Below, piece by piece: positions 46,941 through 55,114 of a stretch of DNA of 64,000 bases. The notes under the pieces are model-generated. The model was not told the origin of the DNA. It ran no database searches and saw only the letters and a list, made by a program, of their open reading frames with translations. Every line of letters begins with the position of its first letter. Position 1 is the stretch's first letter. Location of the stretch: assembly GCF_030815145.1 (NCBI RefSeq), contig NZ_JAUSWJ010000001.1:2976001-3040000 (forward strand), given 5' to 3'. Source of the DNA: Kaistia geumhonensis (GTDB lineage Bacteria; Pseudomonadota; Alphaproteobacteria; Rhizobiales; Kaistiaceae). The translations under genes and the position numbers were made by a program.

Positions 46941-47027
46941 GCATGGCCGGGCTTGTCCCGGCCATCCACGACTTCCTCTCCGCCGCGGCAAGGCAAGACG
47001 TGGATGGCCGGGACAGGTCCGGGCATG
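46941..47027. repeat. REP-like palindromic repeat inside the transporter operon
   Basis: A left arm (46941-46970, GCATGGCCGGGCTTGTCCCGG...) and an inverted right arm (46999-47027) share CGTGGATGGCCGGGACA exactly. Each arm also contains a self-complementary GGCCGGG/CCCGGCC. The whole can fold into a long hairpin. Closely related sequences are dispersed through many Hyphomicrobiales genomes. It lies between the binding-protein and ATPase genes. Confidence 0.7.
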
Positions 47028-47037
47028 ACGGGTGACC

Positions 47038-48651
47038 ATGATGGAAGACAGGACGTCATCAGCGTATCTTGGCGTGAGCGGCGACACGGCGTCGCCACCC
47101 GTCATCGAGACGCGGGCCGTCGTGAAGAGCTTCGCCGGCGTCCAGGCGCTGCGCGGGGTCGATCTCACGGTGCGTGCCGGCGAAATCCATGCCCTGCTCG
47201 GCCAGAACGGCGCCGGCAAGTCCACCCTCGTGAAGATCCTCAACGGCGTCCATCCCGCCGGATCCTTCAGCGGCGACATCCGCGTCGCCGGGCGGCCGGT
47301 GAGCTTCCGTTCGACCTCCGACGCGCGCGCCGAAGGCGTCGGCTATGTGCCGCAGGAGATCGAGGTTCTCGAGCAGCTGACGGTTGCCGAGAACGTCTTC
47401 GCCGGCCAGACCGGCCTCGGCGCCGGCGTCCTCGTCAGCCAGCGCCGGCTCGAGGAGCGGACGCGCGCGCTTTTCGCCGAGATTGGCCTTGCCATCGATC
47501 CCAGGGCGCTGGTGGCGAGCCTCACCGCCGCGCAGCGCCATCTCGTCATGATCGCGCGGGCGCTGTCGTTCCGCCCGCGCGTGCTGATGCTGGACGAGCC
47601 CACCGCCTCCCTCTCGGGCGTCGAGGTCGAGCGGCTGTTCGCCGTGCTGCGGCGACTCAAGGCGCAGGGCTCGACGATGATCTTCATCACCCATCGCCTG
47701 CCGGAAGTGCTGGCGATCTGCGACCGGGCGACGGTGCTGCGCGACGGGCGGGTCGCGGCCGAGATCGGCCGCGAGGCGTTCGACGCGGAGCGCTTCATCT
47801 TCGCCATGTCCGGCCAGCGGCTGCAACGACTCTATCCCCATCACGAGCCGCCCCCGCCCGCCCCGCCGCTGCTCTCTGTGCGCAATCTCACCATCGCCGG
47901 TCGGTTCGGCGTCAATCGCGGCGTCAGCGATGTCGGCTTCGACGTCCGGCCGGGCGAGATCCTCGGCCTCGCCGGCCTGCTCGGTTCGGGACGCACCGAG
48001 ATCCTTCACGCGATCTACGGCCGCATTCCCTTTGCCGGCGAAATCGCCATCGCCGGCCGGCCGGTCACCATCCGCAAGGCGGGCGATGCACGCGCCGCCG
48101 GGATCGCGCTCCTGACCGAGGACCGCAAGCGCGACGGCCTCCTGTTCAATCTGCCGGTCGGCGCCAACATCACCATTGGCAATCTCGGTCCGCTCGCGTC
48201 GCGCGGAATCGTCAGCGATCGCAAGGAGAAGAGCGCCGTGCTCGCGGCGATGCGCTCGCTCGCGGTCAAGGCGCGATCGCCGCAGTCTTCCGTCGCGCAT
48301 CTTTCCGGCGGCAACCAGCAGAAGCTCCTCTTCGCGCGGGTTCTGATGAGCGGGCCGCGCGTGCTGCTGCTCGACGAGCCGACCAAGGGGGTCGATGCCT
48401 CGACACGGCACGAGATCTACCGGCTGATCGTCGATCTCGCGGAGAAGGGCGTCGCACTGGTGGTGGTCGCCTCGGAACTGGAGGAGATCATCGGCATCGC
48501 CGACCGATGCCTCGTCGTGGCGGACGGCCGCATCGTGGACGAGTTCAAGCGCGGCGAGGGCAGCGAGGATCGCGTCCTGCGCGCGGTCGCCGCGGCGCAG
48601 GCGGCAGCCACCATGGCCACGGCACTTCCAGCGAGCGGAAGGATCGGCTGA
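47038..48651 (+). CDS. CUT2 sugar ABC transporter ATP-binding protein (RbsA-like), transporter 1
   Basis: The protein has about 537 residues, with two nucleotide-binding domains. The first has Walker A GQNGAGKST near residue 57 and Walker B LMLDEPT, with a weak signature (SLTAAQRH). The second has a degenerate P-loop (GLLGSGRTE) and a good LSGGNQQK signature and LLLDEPTKGVD. This division is normal for RbsA-type ATPases. A GTG at 47032 or ATG at 47041 are other possible starts. Confidence 0.92.
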   Translation: MMEDRTSSAYLGVSGDTASPPVIETRAVVKSFAGVQALRGVDLTVRAGEIHALLGQNGAGKSTLVKILNGVHPAGSFSGDIRVAGRPVSFRSTSDARAEGVGYVPQEIEVLEQLTVAENVFAGQTGLGAGVLVSQRRLEERTRALFAEIGLAIDPRALVASLTAAQRHLVMIARALSFRPRVLMLDEPTASLSGVEVERLFAVLRRLKAQGSTMIFITHRLPEVLAICDRATVLRDGRVAAEIGREAFDAERFIFAMSGQRLQRLYPHHEPPPPAPPLLSVRNLTIAGRFGVNRGVSDVGFDVRPGEILGLAGLLGSGRTEILHAIYGRIPFAGEIAIAGRPVTIRKAGDARAAGIALLTEDRKRDGLLFNLPVGANITIGNLGPLASRGIVSDRKEKSAVLAAMRSLAVKARSPQSSVAHLSGGNQQKLLFARVLMSGPRVLLLDEPTKGVDASTRHEIYRLIVDLAEKGVALVVVASELEEIIGIADRCLVVADGRIVDEFKRGEGSEDRVLRAVAAAQAAATMATALPASGRIG

Positions 48652-48652
48652 C

Positions 48653-49441
48653 ATGAGCGGGCGTCTTGCCGAGGGGCGTTTCGGGGGGCGGTCGGTGCTC
48701 GTTACTGGCGCGGCGACCGGCATCGGCCGTGCCACGGCGCAGCATCTGGCCGCCGGCGGGGCCTCGGTGTTCGGAATCGGCCTCGACGGCGCGGAGGGCC
48801 GTGCATTCGAAGCGCGCGCCGCCGCCGCCGGTCTCGCCTTCCGCTTCCGCGAGGCGGACCTCACCGACGAAGCGGCCGTGCGTTCCGGCGTCGCCGCGGC
48901 GATCGACGCGTTCGGCCGCATCGACGCGGTGGTCAACGCCGCCGGCATCTACGAGACCGGCAAGCGTCTCGAGGACCTCTCCGATGCCGACTGGGACCGC
49001 ACCATCGCCGTCAACCTGACCGCGATCTTCCGCGTCTGCCGGGCGGTGCTGCCATACATTCGCGCGGCCGGCGGCGGCTCGGTCGTCAACATCTCCTCGG
49101 TGCATGCGCTGGCGACGGTGCCCGGCGTGCCGGCCTATGCGGCGTCCAAGGCCGGCGTGCTCGGCCTGTCGCGGCAGATGGCGCTCGACTATGCCGTCGA
49201 CCGCATCCGCGTGAACGCGGTGATCGTCGGCTCGGTGGCCACGCGCATGACGCTGGACGGGCTCCAGGCCGCCGGCGGCGCCGAGGCGATCGGCCTCTCC
49301 TTCGAGAAGAACCGCGCCCCGCGCATCGCCGACCCCGAGGAGATCGCCCGCGCCATCGGCTTCCTCATCTCCGACGACGCGTCCTTCGTCACGGGAAGCG
49401 GCTTTGTCGTCGATGGCGGGCTGACGGCATTGGTGCTCTGA
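48653..49441 (+). CDS. Short-chain dehydrogenase/reductase, transporter 1 operon
   Basis: The protein has 262 residues. TGAATGIG (18-25) binds the nucleotide; Ser148/149, Tyr162 and Lys166 form a complete catalytic site (YAASK). The C-terminus VVDGGLTALVL is normal. It lies 1 bp after the ATPase gene, so oxidation by this enzyme is tied to the imported sugar. The substrate is unknown. Confidence 0.9.
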   Translation: MSGRLAEGRFGGRSVLVTGAATGIGRATAQHLAAGGASVFGIGLDGAEGRAFEARAAAAGLAFRFREADLTDEAAVRSGVAAAIDAFGRIDAVVNAAGIYETGKRLEDLSDADWDRTIAVNLTAIFRVCRAVLPYIRAAGGGSVVNISSVHALATVPGVPAYAASKAGVLGLSRQMALDYAVDRIRVNAVIVGSVATRMTLDGLQAAGGAEAIGLSFEKNRAPRIADPEEIARAIGFLISDDASFVTGSGFVVDGGLTALVL

Positions 49442-49446
49442 ACGCT

Positions 49447-50316
49447 TCAGATCAGGAATGGCCTGAAAGCGACCCGCTCCTGCATGCTCTCGCCGGGTCC
49501 GAGGACGATGACGCCGAGATCGGGCTCCGTCCTGTTGAGGGCGCAGGAGGCGTTGGTTTGCGGCTCCAGGCAGAAGACGTCGCGCTTCGGATCTGCATAG
49601 AACATGAGATTCTCGTAGAGCGGGCCGGCTTCGATCGCGAGGCCGACTCCGCGTGCCGGGAAACGCAGTTCGGCGCGCCCGTCCCAGCGGCCGTAATCGT
49701 TGTTGCGCCAGCCCTCGGGCAGCGGTCGATGCTCCGAGAAGTCGAGCTCGGGCGCCACGCTGATGCGGTCGCTCACCACGCCGAACGGTCCCTCGAGCCA
49801 GAAGTCGCGGGCGCGGAACCTGAGGGTGACGTCCGCATCGCGCGGAAACCAGGGATGGTGTCCGAAGCCGAAGGGCATGCGCGCCGCCCCGCGGTTCTCG
49901 ATGCTGGTCGTCAGCGACAGGGCGCCGTCCGCGAGCGCGAAACGCTGCACGGCGCGGTAGGTGTAGGGGTCCTCGGTGCCCCCGTCGTGATCGAGCACGA
50001 GCACAACGCTCGTCGCGGTCGCTTCCTCGATCGTCCAGGCGCTCTTCCAGCCGCTGCCGTGGACGTTGAACGGCTCGGCGCCGTTGTTGGGCGCGACGCG
50101 GTAGGTCCGGCCCTCGAAGGTGAAGGCGTTGCCGTCGATCCGGTTGGCATAGGGGATCATCGGAAAGCTGGCGACACCGAGCACATTGCCCGCGGCGGCG
50201 TCCTCGGCCGACAGCGGCCGCATCGCGTCGCGGCCCTCGATGCGGAAAAAGGCGATGCTCCCGCCCAGTTCCGGCACGAGGCCCAGCGAAACCCCGCCAT
50301 GGGCAAGCTCGATCAT
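49447..50316 (-). CDS. Aldose 1-epimerase-like (galactose mutarotase fold) protein
   Basis: The protein has 289 residues from ATG 50316, preceded by GAGGGGGATGGA. Mutarotase features are PMIPYANRIDG (residues 53-63), HGSGWKSAW, GFGHHPWFP and the C-terminal Glu region CLEPQTNA. It would interconvert alpha and beta anomers before the SDR step. It is convergent with the upstream SDR and reads away from the E1 gene. Confidence 0.88.
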   Translation of the reverse strand: MIELAHGGVSLGLVPELGGSIAFFRIEGRDAMRPLSAEDAAAGNVLGVASFPMIPYANRIDGNAFTFEGRTYRVAPNNGAEPFNVHGSGWKSAWTIEEATATSVVLVLDHDGGTEDPYTYRAVQRFALADGALSLTTSIENRGAARMPFGFGHHPWFPRDADVTLRFRARDFWLEGPFGVVSDRISVAPELDFSEHRPLPEGWRNNDYGRWDGRAELRFPARGVGLAIEAGPLYENLMFYADPKRDVFCLEPQTNASCALNRTEPDLGVIVLGPGESMQERVAFRPFLI

Positions 50317-50326
50317 TCCATCCCCC

Positions 50327-50899
50327 TCAGAAATCGCGGCCATAGCCGGCCGTCCAGCCGCCGTCCACGGCCAGTACCTGGCCGGTCGTATAGGTGTTCA
50401 TCGGATCGGCGAGGAAGAGCAGCCCGGCGATCGCTTCTTCGATCCGGCCGGGCCGGCCGAGCGGCACATGCGTCCCCATCGCCGGATCGCCCGAGGCGCC
50501 GTCCCCGATCCATCCCGTCGCGAGCGCGTTCACCAGCACCGTCGGCGCGGCGCGCATGGCGAGCCCGCGCATCGCGGCGACGACGGCGGCGAGCGCCGGA
50601 CCGGCCGCCGCATGGCGGCGCATGGCCAGCACCGCCACCGCCGGAACGAGATGCAGGATTCGTCCCCGGCCGCGCGCCATCATGGCGTCGGCGGCCGTCT
50701 CGGCGAGCGCAATCAGTTCATCGGGCCGGTAGGCCGCGTCGAGATCGAGCGGATGCGCGACGACGAGGATGTCGGCTTCGCTCTCGCCGCCGAACGCGAC
50801 CGTGGCGCCGTTCTGCGCGAGGGCCGCGGCCGCCGCTTCCGCCAGCGCATGGCGAAAGCCGCCGATCACGACGCGCCCGCCTTCGAGATCGATCCGCAT
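50327..50899 (-). CDS. Degenerate SDR-like protein lacking the catalytic motifs
   Basis: This 190-residue protein has an SDR C-terminal end (LGRPGRIEEAIAGLLFLADP and TGQVLAVDGGWTAGY) and an SDR-like core. At the N-terminus the glycine cofactor motif is only VVIGGFRHALA, the NNAG segment is missing, and where Tyr-x3-Lys should be there is AAGPALAAVVAAM. It is about 60 residues shorter than classical SDRs. It is probably not an oxidoreductase; a partner or regulatory role is possible. ATG 50899 is preceded by GGGAGG. It lies 10 bp from the mutarotase start. Confidence 0.75.
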   Translation of the reverse strand: MRIDLEGGRVVIGGFRHALAEAAAAALAQNGATVAFGGESEADILVVAHPLDLDAAYRPDELIALAETAADAMMARGRGRILHLVPAVAVLAMRRHAAAGPALAAVVAAMRGLAMRAAPTVLVNALATGWIGDGASGDPAMGTHVPLGRPGRIEEAIAGLLFLADPMNTYTTGQVLAVDGGWTAGYGRDF

Positions 50900-51009
50900 T
50901 GCCGTCCTCCCGAGGGTGATGAAAGGCCGGATAGCGACCGGCGACAAGAGCGGGCGGCAGGCAATTCGCATTTCCGGGCGAATCGGACTTGGCAAGCCGT
51001 CCGCGGGTA

Positions 51010-51033
51010 ACATAACATCATGCTATTATAATT
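51010..51033 (-). promoter_or_regulatory. 24-bp operator candidate between the degenerate SDR and E1-lipoyl genes
   Basis: This is the exact reverse complement of 44702-44725. It lies 50 bp before the E1-fusion start and 111 bp before the degenerate-SDR start, so it can control both divergent genes. A TATAAT at 51027-51032 on the plus strand is embedded in it, so binding would block the plus promoter. Confidence 0.6.
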
Positions 51034-51082
51034 CTTGAGCGCAGACCATCGCTGCGCCGCAGGGCTCCGAGGGAGGAGAGAG

Positions 51083-53509
51083 ATGAGCGCACCGGCATCG
51101 GGACGCCGCGCGGCCGCCACGCGGGCGGGCAATCTGCCGGCCGGGCTCGCGGCCGCCGCATTGATCGATCTCTACGAGCGCATGGTGCTGCTTCGCCGCT
51201 TCGAAAGCGTCGCGCAGGTCGCCTGCCGCAAGGGCGAGACGCCCGGCTTCCTGCATCTCTATATCGGCGAGGAGGCGACCGCCGTGGGCGTCTGCGCCCA
51301 TCTGCGGCCGACCGACTGGATCACCTCCACCCATCGCGGCCATGGCCATGCGCTCGCCAAGGGCATGGATCCCAACATCCTGATGGCCGAGCTGTTCGGC
51401 AAGCGTGATGGCTGCTGCGGGGGGCGCGGCGGCACGATGCATCTCTATGATCGCTCGGTCGGCCTCTTCGGTACCAACGGCATCGTCGCCGCGGGCATCG
51501 GCCATGCGGTCGGCGCCGGCATCAGCGCCCGCGTGCAGGGAACCGACGGCGTCGGCGTCGCCTTTTTCGGCGATGGCGCCGTCAATCACGGCGGCTTCCA
51601 CGAGTCGCTCAATTTCGCCGGCATCCAGCGGGCGCCTGCGGTCTTCATCTGCGAGAACAATCTCTACGCCACCGCGACGCCGCTCGCCGCCGCGACGCTC
51701 AACACGGAGATCGCGACCAAGGCCGCCGCCTATGGCATCCCGGGCGTCGCCGTCGACGGCAACGATGTCGTCGCCGTCTGGCAGGTCATGGCCGAGGCCA
51801 TCCGGCGCGCGCGCTCCGGCGATGGTCCGACGCTCATCGAGGCCAAGACCTATCGCACCGTCGGCCATCACGAAGGCGACCCGGTGACGGGAACCTACCG
51901 GACGCAGGCAGAGGTGGATGCCTGGGCGGCGCGCGATCCGATCGCCACCTTCCGCGCCCGCCTCACCGGCGGTTTCGCCTGCGCCACCGACGACGAACTC
52001 GCCGCGATCGATGCCCGGGTCGAGAGGGTGGTGCAGGACGCGCTCGCCTTCGCGCGGCAGTCGCCCGAGCCGGACGCCGCGACCTCCTCGCTGCATGTCT
52101 TCGCCGAGCCGATCAATCCGCCGGACGCGCTCGTCCAGGCGGCGCCGTCGGTGACGGTCACGCAGAGCTGGCTCGACGCCGTCCGCGACGGCATCGCCGA
52201 GGAGATGCGCCGCGACACGCGCATCCTTTATTTCGGCGAAGGCACCGGCGAGCGGGGCGGCACCTTCGCGCATACGAAGAACCTCTTCGCCGAATTCGGC
52301 GGCGAGCGGATGGTCGATACGCCGATCTCGGAGCAGGGCTTCACCGCCGCTGCCATCGGCGCCTCGGCGACGGGGACGCGGGTCATCGCCGACCTGATGT
52401 TCGCCGACTTCCTGTTCGAGGCGGCGGGGCAGATCGTGCTGCAGGCCTCGAAGCTTCGCTACATGTCGAACGGGCAGATGAATGCGCCGCTCGTGGTCCG
52501 CGTCGGCGCCGGCACGGTGCGCAGCGCCGGCCCGCATCACTCCGGCGTCTATCATCCGTCCTGGGCGCATATTCCCGGCCTGATCGTCGCGCTGCCTTCA
52601 ACGCCGGCCGATGCCAAGGGATTGATGAAGACGGCGCTCCGGGCCGGCGATCCGGTGCTGATGCTGGAATCGAAGGCGCTGTTCGCCAGCAAGGGCGAAG
52701 TGCCGGTCGGCGATCATCTGGTTCCGTTCGGCCTCGCCCGCATCGCGCGGAGCGGACGCGATATCACCATCGCCGCCGCCGGGCAGATCGTCCATCGCGC
52801 GCTCGAGGCAGCCGAGCAACTGGCCACCGAGGGCGTCGAGGTTGAGGTCATCGATCTGCGGACCATCATGCCGCTCGATGTCGAGACGGTGGCGGCGAGC
52901 GTGCGCAAGACGCATCGGCTTCTGGTCGCCGACGAGGGCTGGGGCGCGTTCGGCGTCGGTGCCGAACTGGCGCAGGCCATGAACGAACTCGCCTATGACG
53001 ATCTCGACGGGCCGGTGGCGCGGCTGCACAGCGACCCGCAGCCGCATCCGCTCGCGCCTGCCCTCGAGCGGGCCATGCTGGTCGATACGCCGAAGCTCGT
53101 CGCCGCCATCCGTTCGGTGATTGCCGGCGAGGCGCCGGTGCCGCGCCATTGGCGCGCACTCGGGGGCCGCAGCACCGCGCCTGCGGCGGCAACGCCTCCT
53201 CCTCCTTCCGCGCCGCCACCCCAGGCGAGGCCGCCACTTGCTGTCGCGCCGCAGTCCGGTGGCGCCGGAGACGGCGAGCCGATCACCATGCCGTTCGGCG
53301 ATCTCACCGTGAGTGAGGGTCGTCTCGTGCGTTGGCTGAAAGCGGAAGGCGACAGCGTCGCCGCCGGCGAGGTCGTGGCCGAGATCGAGACGGACAAGGC
53401 GGTGGTCGAGATCGAGGCGCCGGTCGCGGGCAGGCTCGGGCCGATCGAGCAGGATGCCGGCGCCGTCGTCCCGATGGGCGGGCGCATCGGCAGCGTCAGG
53501 GTGGGCTGA
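51083..53509 (+). CDS. Fused 2-oxo acid dehydrogenase E1alpha-E1beta with C-terminal lipoyl domain
   Basis: The protein has 808 residues. E1alpha (20-335) has the TPP motif GDGAVNHGGFHESLNFAG (from 163) with Asn192-Asn193. E1beta (358-690) has TPISEQGF and the rest of a transketolase-like beta subunit. A Pro/Ala linker (695-730) leads to a lipoyl domain (732-808) with the lipoyl lysine Lys772 in ETDKAVVE. It would decarboxylate a 2-oxo acid and reductively acylate its own lipoyl arm. The ATG at 51083 has GGGAGGAGAG upstream. E1alpha-E1beta fusions are known, but a lipoyl domain at this end is unusual. Confidence 0.93.
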   Translation: MSAPASGRRAAATRAGNLPAGLAAAALIDLYERMVLLRRFESVAQVACRKGETPGFLHLYIGEEATAVGVCAHLRPTDWITSTHRGHGHALAKGMDPNILMAELFGKRDGCCGGRGGTMHLYDRSVGLFGTNGIVAAGIGHAVGAGISARVQGTDGVGVAFFGDGAVNHGGFHESLNFAGIQRAPAVFICENNLYATATPLAAATLNTEIATKAAAYGIPGVAVDGNDVVAVWQVMAEAIRRARSGDGPTLIEAKTYRTVGHHEGDPVTGTYRTQAEVDAWAARDPIATFRARLTGGFACATDDELAAIDARVERVVQDALAFARQSPEPDAATSSLHVFAEPINPPDALVQAAPSVTVTQSWLDAVRDGIAEEMRRDTRILYFGEGTGERGGTFAHTKNLFAEFGGERMVDTPISEQGFTAAAIGASATGTRVIADLMFADFLFEAAGQIVLQASKLRYMSNGQMNAPLVVRVGAGTVRSAGPHHSGVYHPSWAHIPGLIVALPSTPADAKGLMKTALRAGDPVLMLESKALFASKGEVPVGDHLVPFGLARIARSGRDITIAAAGQIVHRALEAAEQLATEGVEVEVIDLRTIMPLDVETVAASVRKTHRLLVADEGWGAFGVGAELAQAMNELAYDDLDGPVARLHSDPQPHPLAPALERAMLVDTPKLVAAIRSVIAGEAPVPRHWRALGGRSTAPAAATPPPPSAPPPQARPPLAVAPQSGGAGDGEPITMPFGDLTVSEGRLVRWLKAEGDSVAAGEVVAEIETDKAVVEIEAPVAGRLGPIEQDAGAVVPMGGRIGSVRVG

Positions 53510-53511
53510 GC

Positions 53512-54189
53512 ATGAACGCTCCCCGGCGGACCCCTGCGACGCCCTATGCGCGGCGGCTGGCGCGCGAGCGCGGCCTCGCTCTCGTCGAGATCGGCGGCAG
53601 CGGGCCACATGGCCGCATCGTCGCCGCCGATATCCTCGCCTTCGTGCCCAAACCGGCTGCGCCGAACGTGGCCGAAGTGCTGGTCTCGCCGCCACCCGCG
53701 CCTGCGACGCCCGTTCCGGCCGCGACGCGCGCCGTCGGGGCTTTCCAGGCAAGCGTCGATCTCTCGGCTCTCGCCACGCTGATCGCTGCCTCGGGAACGG
53801 AGCTCGCGACCGAACCCTTCCTCGCCAAGGCTGCGGCGCGCGGCGCAGGGAACTTAGGTCGGGTCCTCCTGCTGCGCGATCGGGCCGGCAGGGCCAGCCT
53901 CGTCGAGGACGCGGGCGGCCTTTCTCCCCGCGCGATTGCGGCCCGGCATGCGGATGGTACGGAAGCCGATGCCGCGATGATCGTCGAGATCGTTGAGGCG
54001 GCCGGCATCCGTCCGGTCGGCGCGGCGCTGCCGTCATCGGCCGTGCTGCGGCTGATCGCCGTCATCGACGGGACCTGGGCCGACCTGCTGCTCGTCCATG
54101 ACGAGGAGGCGATCCCTACGGCGGAGGCGGCGGCAGTGCTCTCCGAGATCCGTGCGCTCGCCGAGGCGCCGCTCCGCCTGCTGGTATAG
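53512..54189 (+). CDS. E2-like protein: subunit-binding domain plus degenerate acyltransferase core
   Basis: The protein has 225 residues. Residues 9-44 form a peripheral subunit-binding domain (TPYARRLARERG, GPHGRIVAADI), the module that holds E3 or E1. After a Pro-rich linker (55-75), residues 78-225 keep only parts of the E2 catalytic domain (VDLSALATL, EPFLAKAAA). Where the active-site HHxxxDG normally lies there is VHDEEAIPT (195-203), and about 60-80 residues of core are missing. No acyltransferase activity is expected. It follows the E1-fusion by 2 bp. Confidence 0.8.
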   Translation: MNAPRRTPATPYARRLARERGLALVEIGGSGPHGRIVAADILAFVPKPAAPNVAEVLVSPPPAPATPVPAATRAVGAFQASVDLSALATLIAASGTELATEPFLAKAAARGAGNLGRVLLLRDRAGRASLVEDAGGLSPRAIAARHADGTEADAAMIVEIVEAAGIRPVGAALPSSAVLRLIAVIDGTWADLLLVHDEEAIPTAEAAAVLSEIRALAEAPLRLLV

Positions 54190-54214
54190 TCGAGCGCCGC
54201 CGCCCGACCGGCGA

Positions 54215-54994
54215 TCACATCATGAAGCCGGCCGTCCAGCCGCCATCGACGGCGAGCACCTGGCCGTTGACGTAGCTCGCTTCGGGCGCGGCCAAAAACA
54301 GGACCGCTTCGGCGATCTCTTCAGGCGCGCCCGGTCGCCCGAGGGGGATATGGCGCATGAACGCCTCGGTCCGGGCGTGGAAGCTGCCTTCCTCGCCATA
54401 GAAGAGCTTGCGGGTCACTTCGGTCATGATCGATCCCGGGGCGATCGCATTGGTGAGAATGCCATGCGGCGCCAGCTCCAGCGCCATCGATCGCGTCAGA
54501 TGGATGATGCCGGCCTTGGCAGCGACGAACGGGCTCTGCAGGCGCATCGCGGCGAGGCCGACCACGGACGCGATGTTGACGATCCTGCCGCCCCGACCGC
54601 CCGCGATCATCGGCTGCAGCGCCGCGCGGCTCATCAGGAACAATCCATCGAGATCGACGCCGACGATGCGGTGCCATTCCTCGACGGGAAACTGATCGAT
54701 GCCGACGCGGTGCGCGAGTGTATTGACGCCGGCATTGTTGACGAGGATGTCGAGTCGGCCATAGGCCCTGGTCGTCTGCTCGACGGCGGCGGCGACCGCC
54801 GCCTCGTTACGGATGTCGACCTCGACGGCGATCGCGTCGGGCAGACCGGCGGCGACGCGCGCCGCTCCCTCGCCATCGACATCGGCGACGACGATCGCGG
54901 CGCCGTTGGCGGCCAGGCGATCGACGATCGCGCGACCGATGCCGCCGGCGGCGCCGGTCACGAAGGCCACCCTGCCGGAAAGATCGCAGCGCAT
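54215..54994 (-). CDS. SDR-family protein with catalytic Tyr replaced by Phe
   Basis: The protein has 259 residues from ATG 54994 (GGAGG upstream). TGAAGGIG (13-20) and NNAG (86-89) are intact, as are Ser143 and Lys160. The catalytic tyrosine position is Phe156 (SPFVAAKAG). It ends in NGQVLAVDGGWTAG, like the degenerate SDR. Loss of the Tyr usually cripples hydride transfer, so it may be a binding protein, act on an unusual substrate, or be a decayed gene. It is divergent from the GntR-type gene. Confidence 0.85.
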   Translation of the reverse strand: MRCDLSGRVAFVTGAAGGIGRAIVDRLAANGAAIVVADVDGEGAARVAAGLPDAIAVEVDIRNEAAVAAAVEQTTRAYGRLDILVNNAGVNTLAHRVGIDQFPVEEWHRIVGVDLDGLFLMSRAALQPMIAGGRGGRIVNIASVVGLAAMRLQSPFVAAKAGIIHLTRSMALELAPHGILTNAIAPGSIMTEVTRKLFYGEEGSFHARTEAFMRHIPLGRPGAPEEIAEAVLFLAAPEASYVNGQVLAVDGGWTAGFMM

Positions 54995-55021
54995 CGTCGA
55001 AGCCTCCCCCAAAAGCTCTCA

Positions 55022-55040
55022 CTATTATGATACTATAATG
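55022..55040. promoter_or_regulatory. Weaker operator-like site between the Tyr-less SDR and the GntR gene
   Basis: ATTAT (55024-55028) and ATAAT (55035-55039) flank GATACT as an inverted repeat, related to the island's ATAAT-AGC-ATTAT sites. The ATAATAG half is shared. It lies in the 120-bp gap between two divergent genes, consistent with autoregulation. Confidence 0.45.
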
Positions 55041-55114
55041 ATGATCGGCGGCTGTCACCGCGATTGGCGGCGCACGGCGGTTTCCGTTAGTTTCGCAGGA
55101 AATGGTGAAGACGG

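Noticed and set aside
44704-46965. Very long minus-strand frame opposite the transporter 1 genes
   Set aside because: It mirrors the permease and binding-protein genes and has arginine/glutamate/histidine-rich composition typical of high-GC shadows; no ribosome site or domain.
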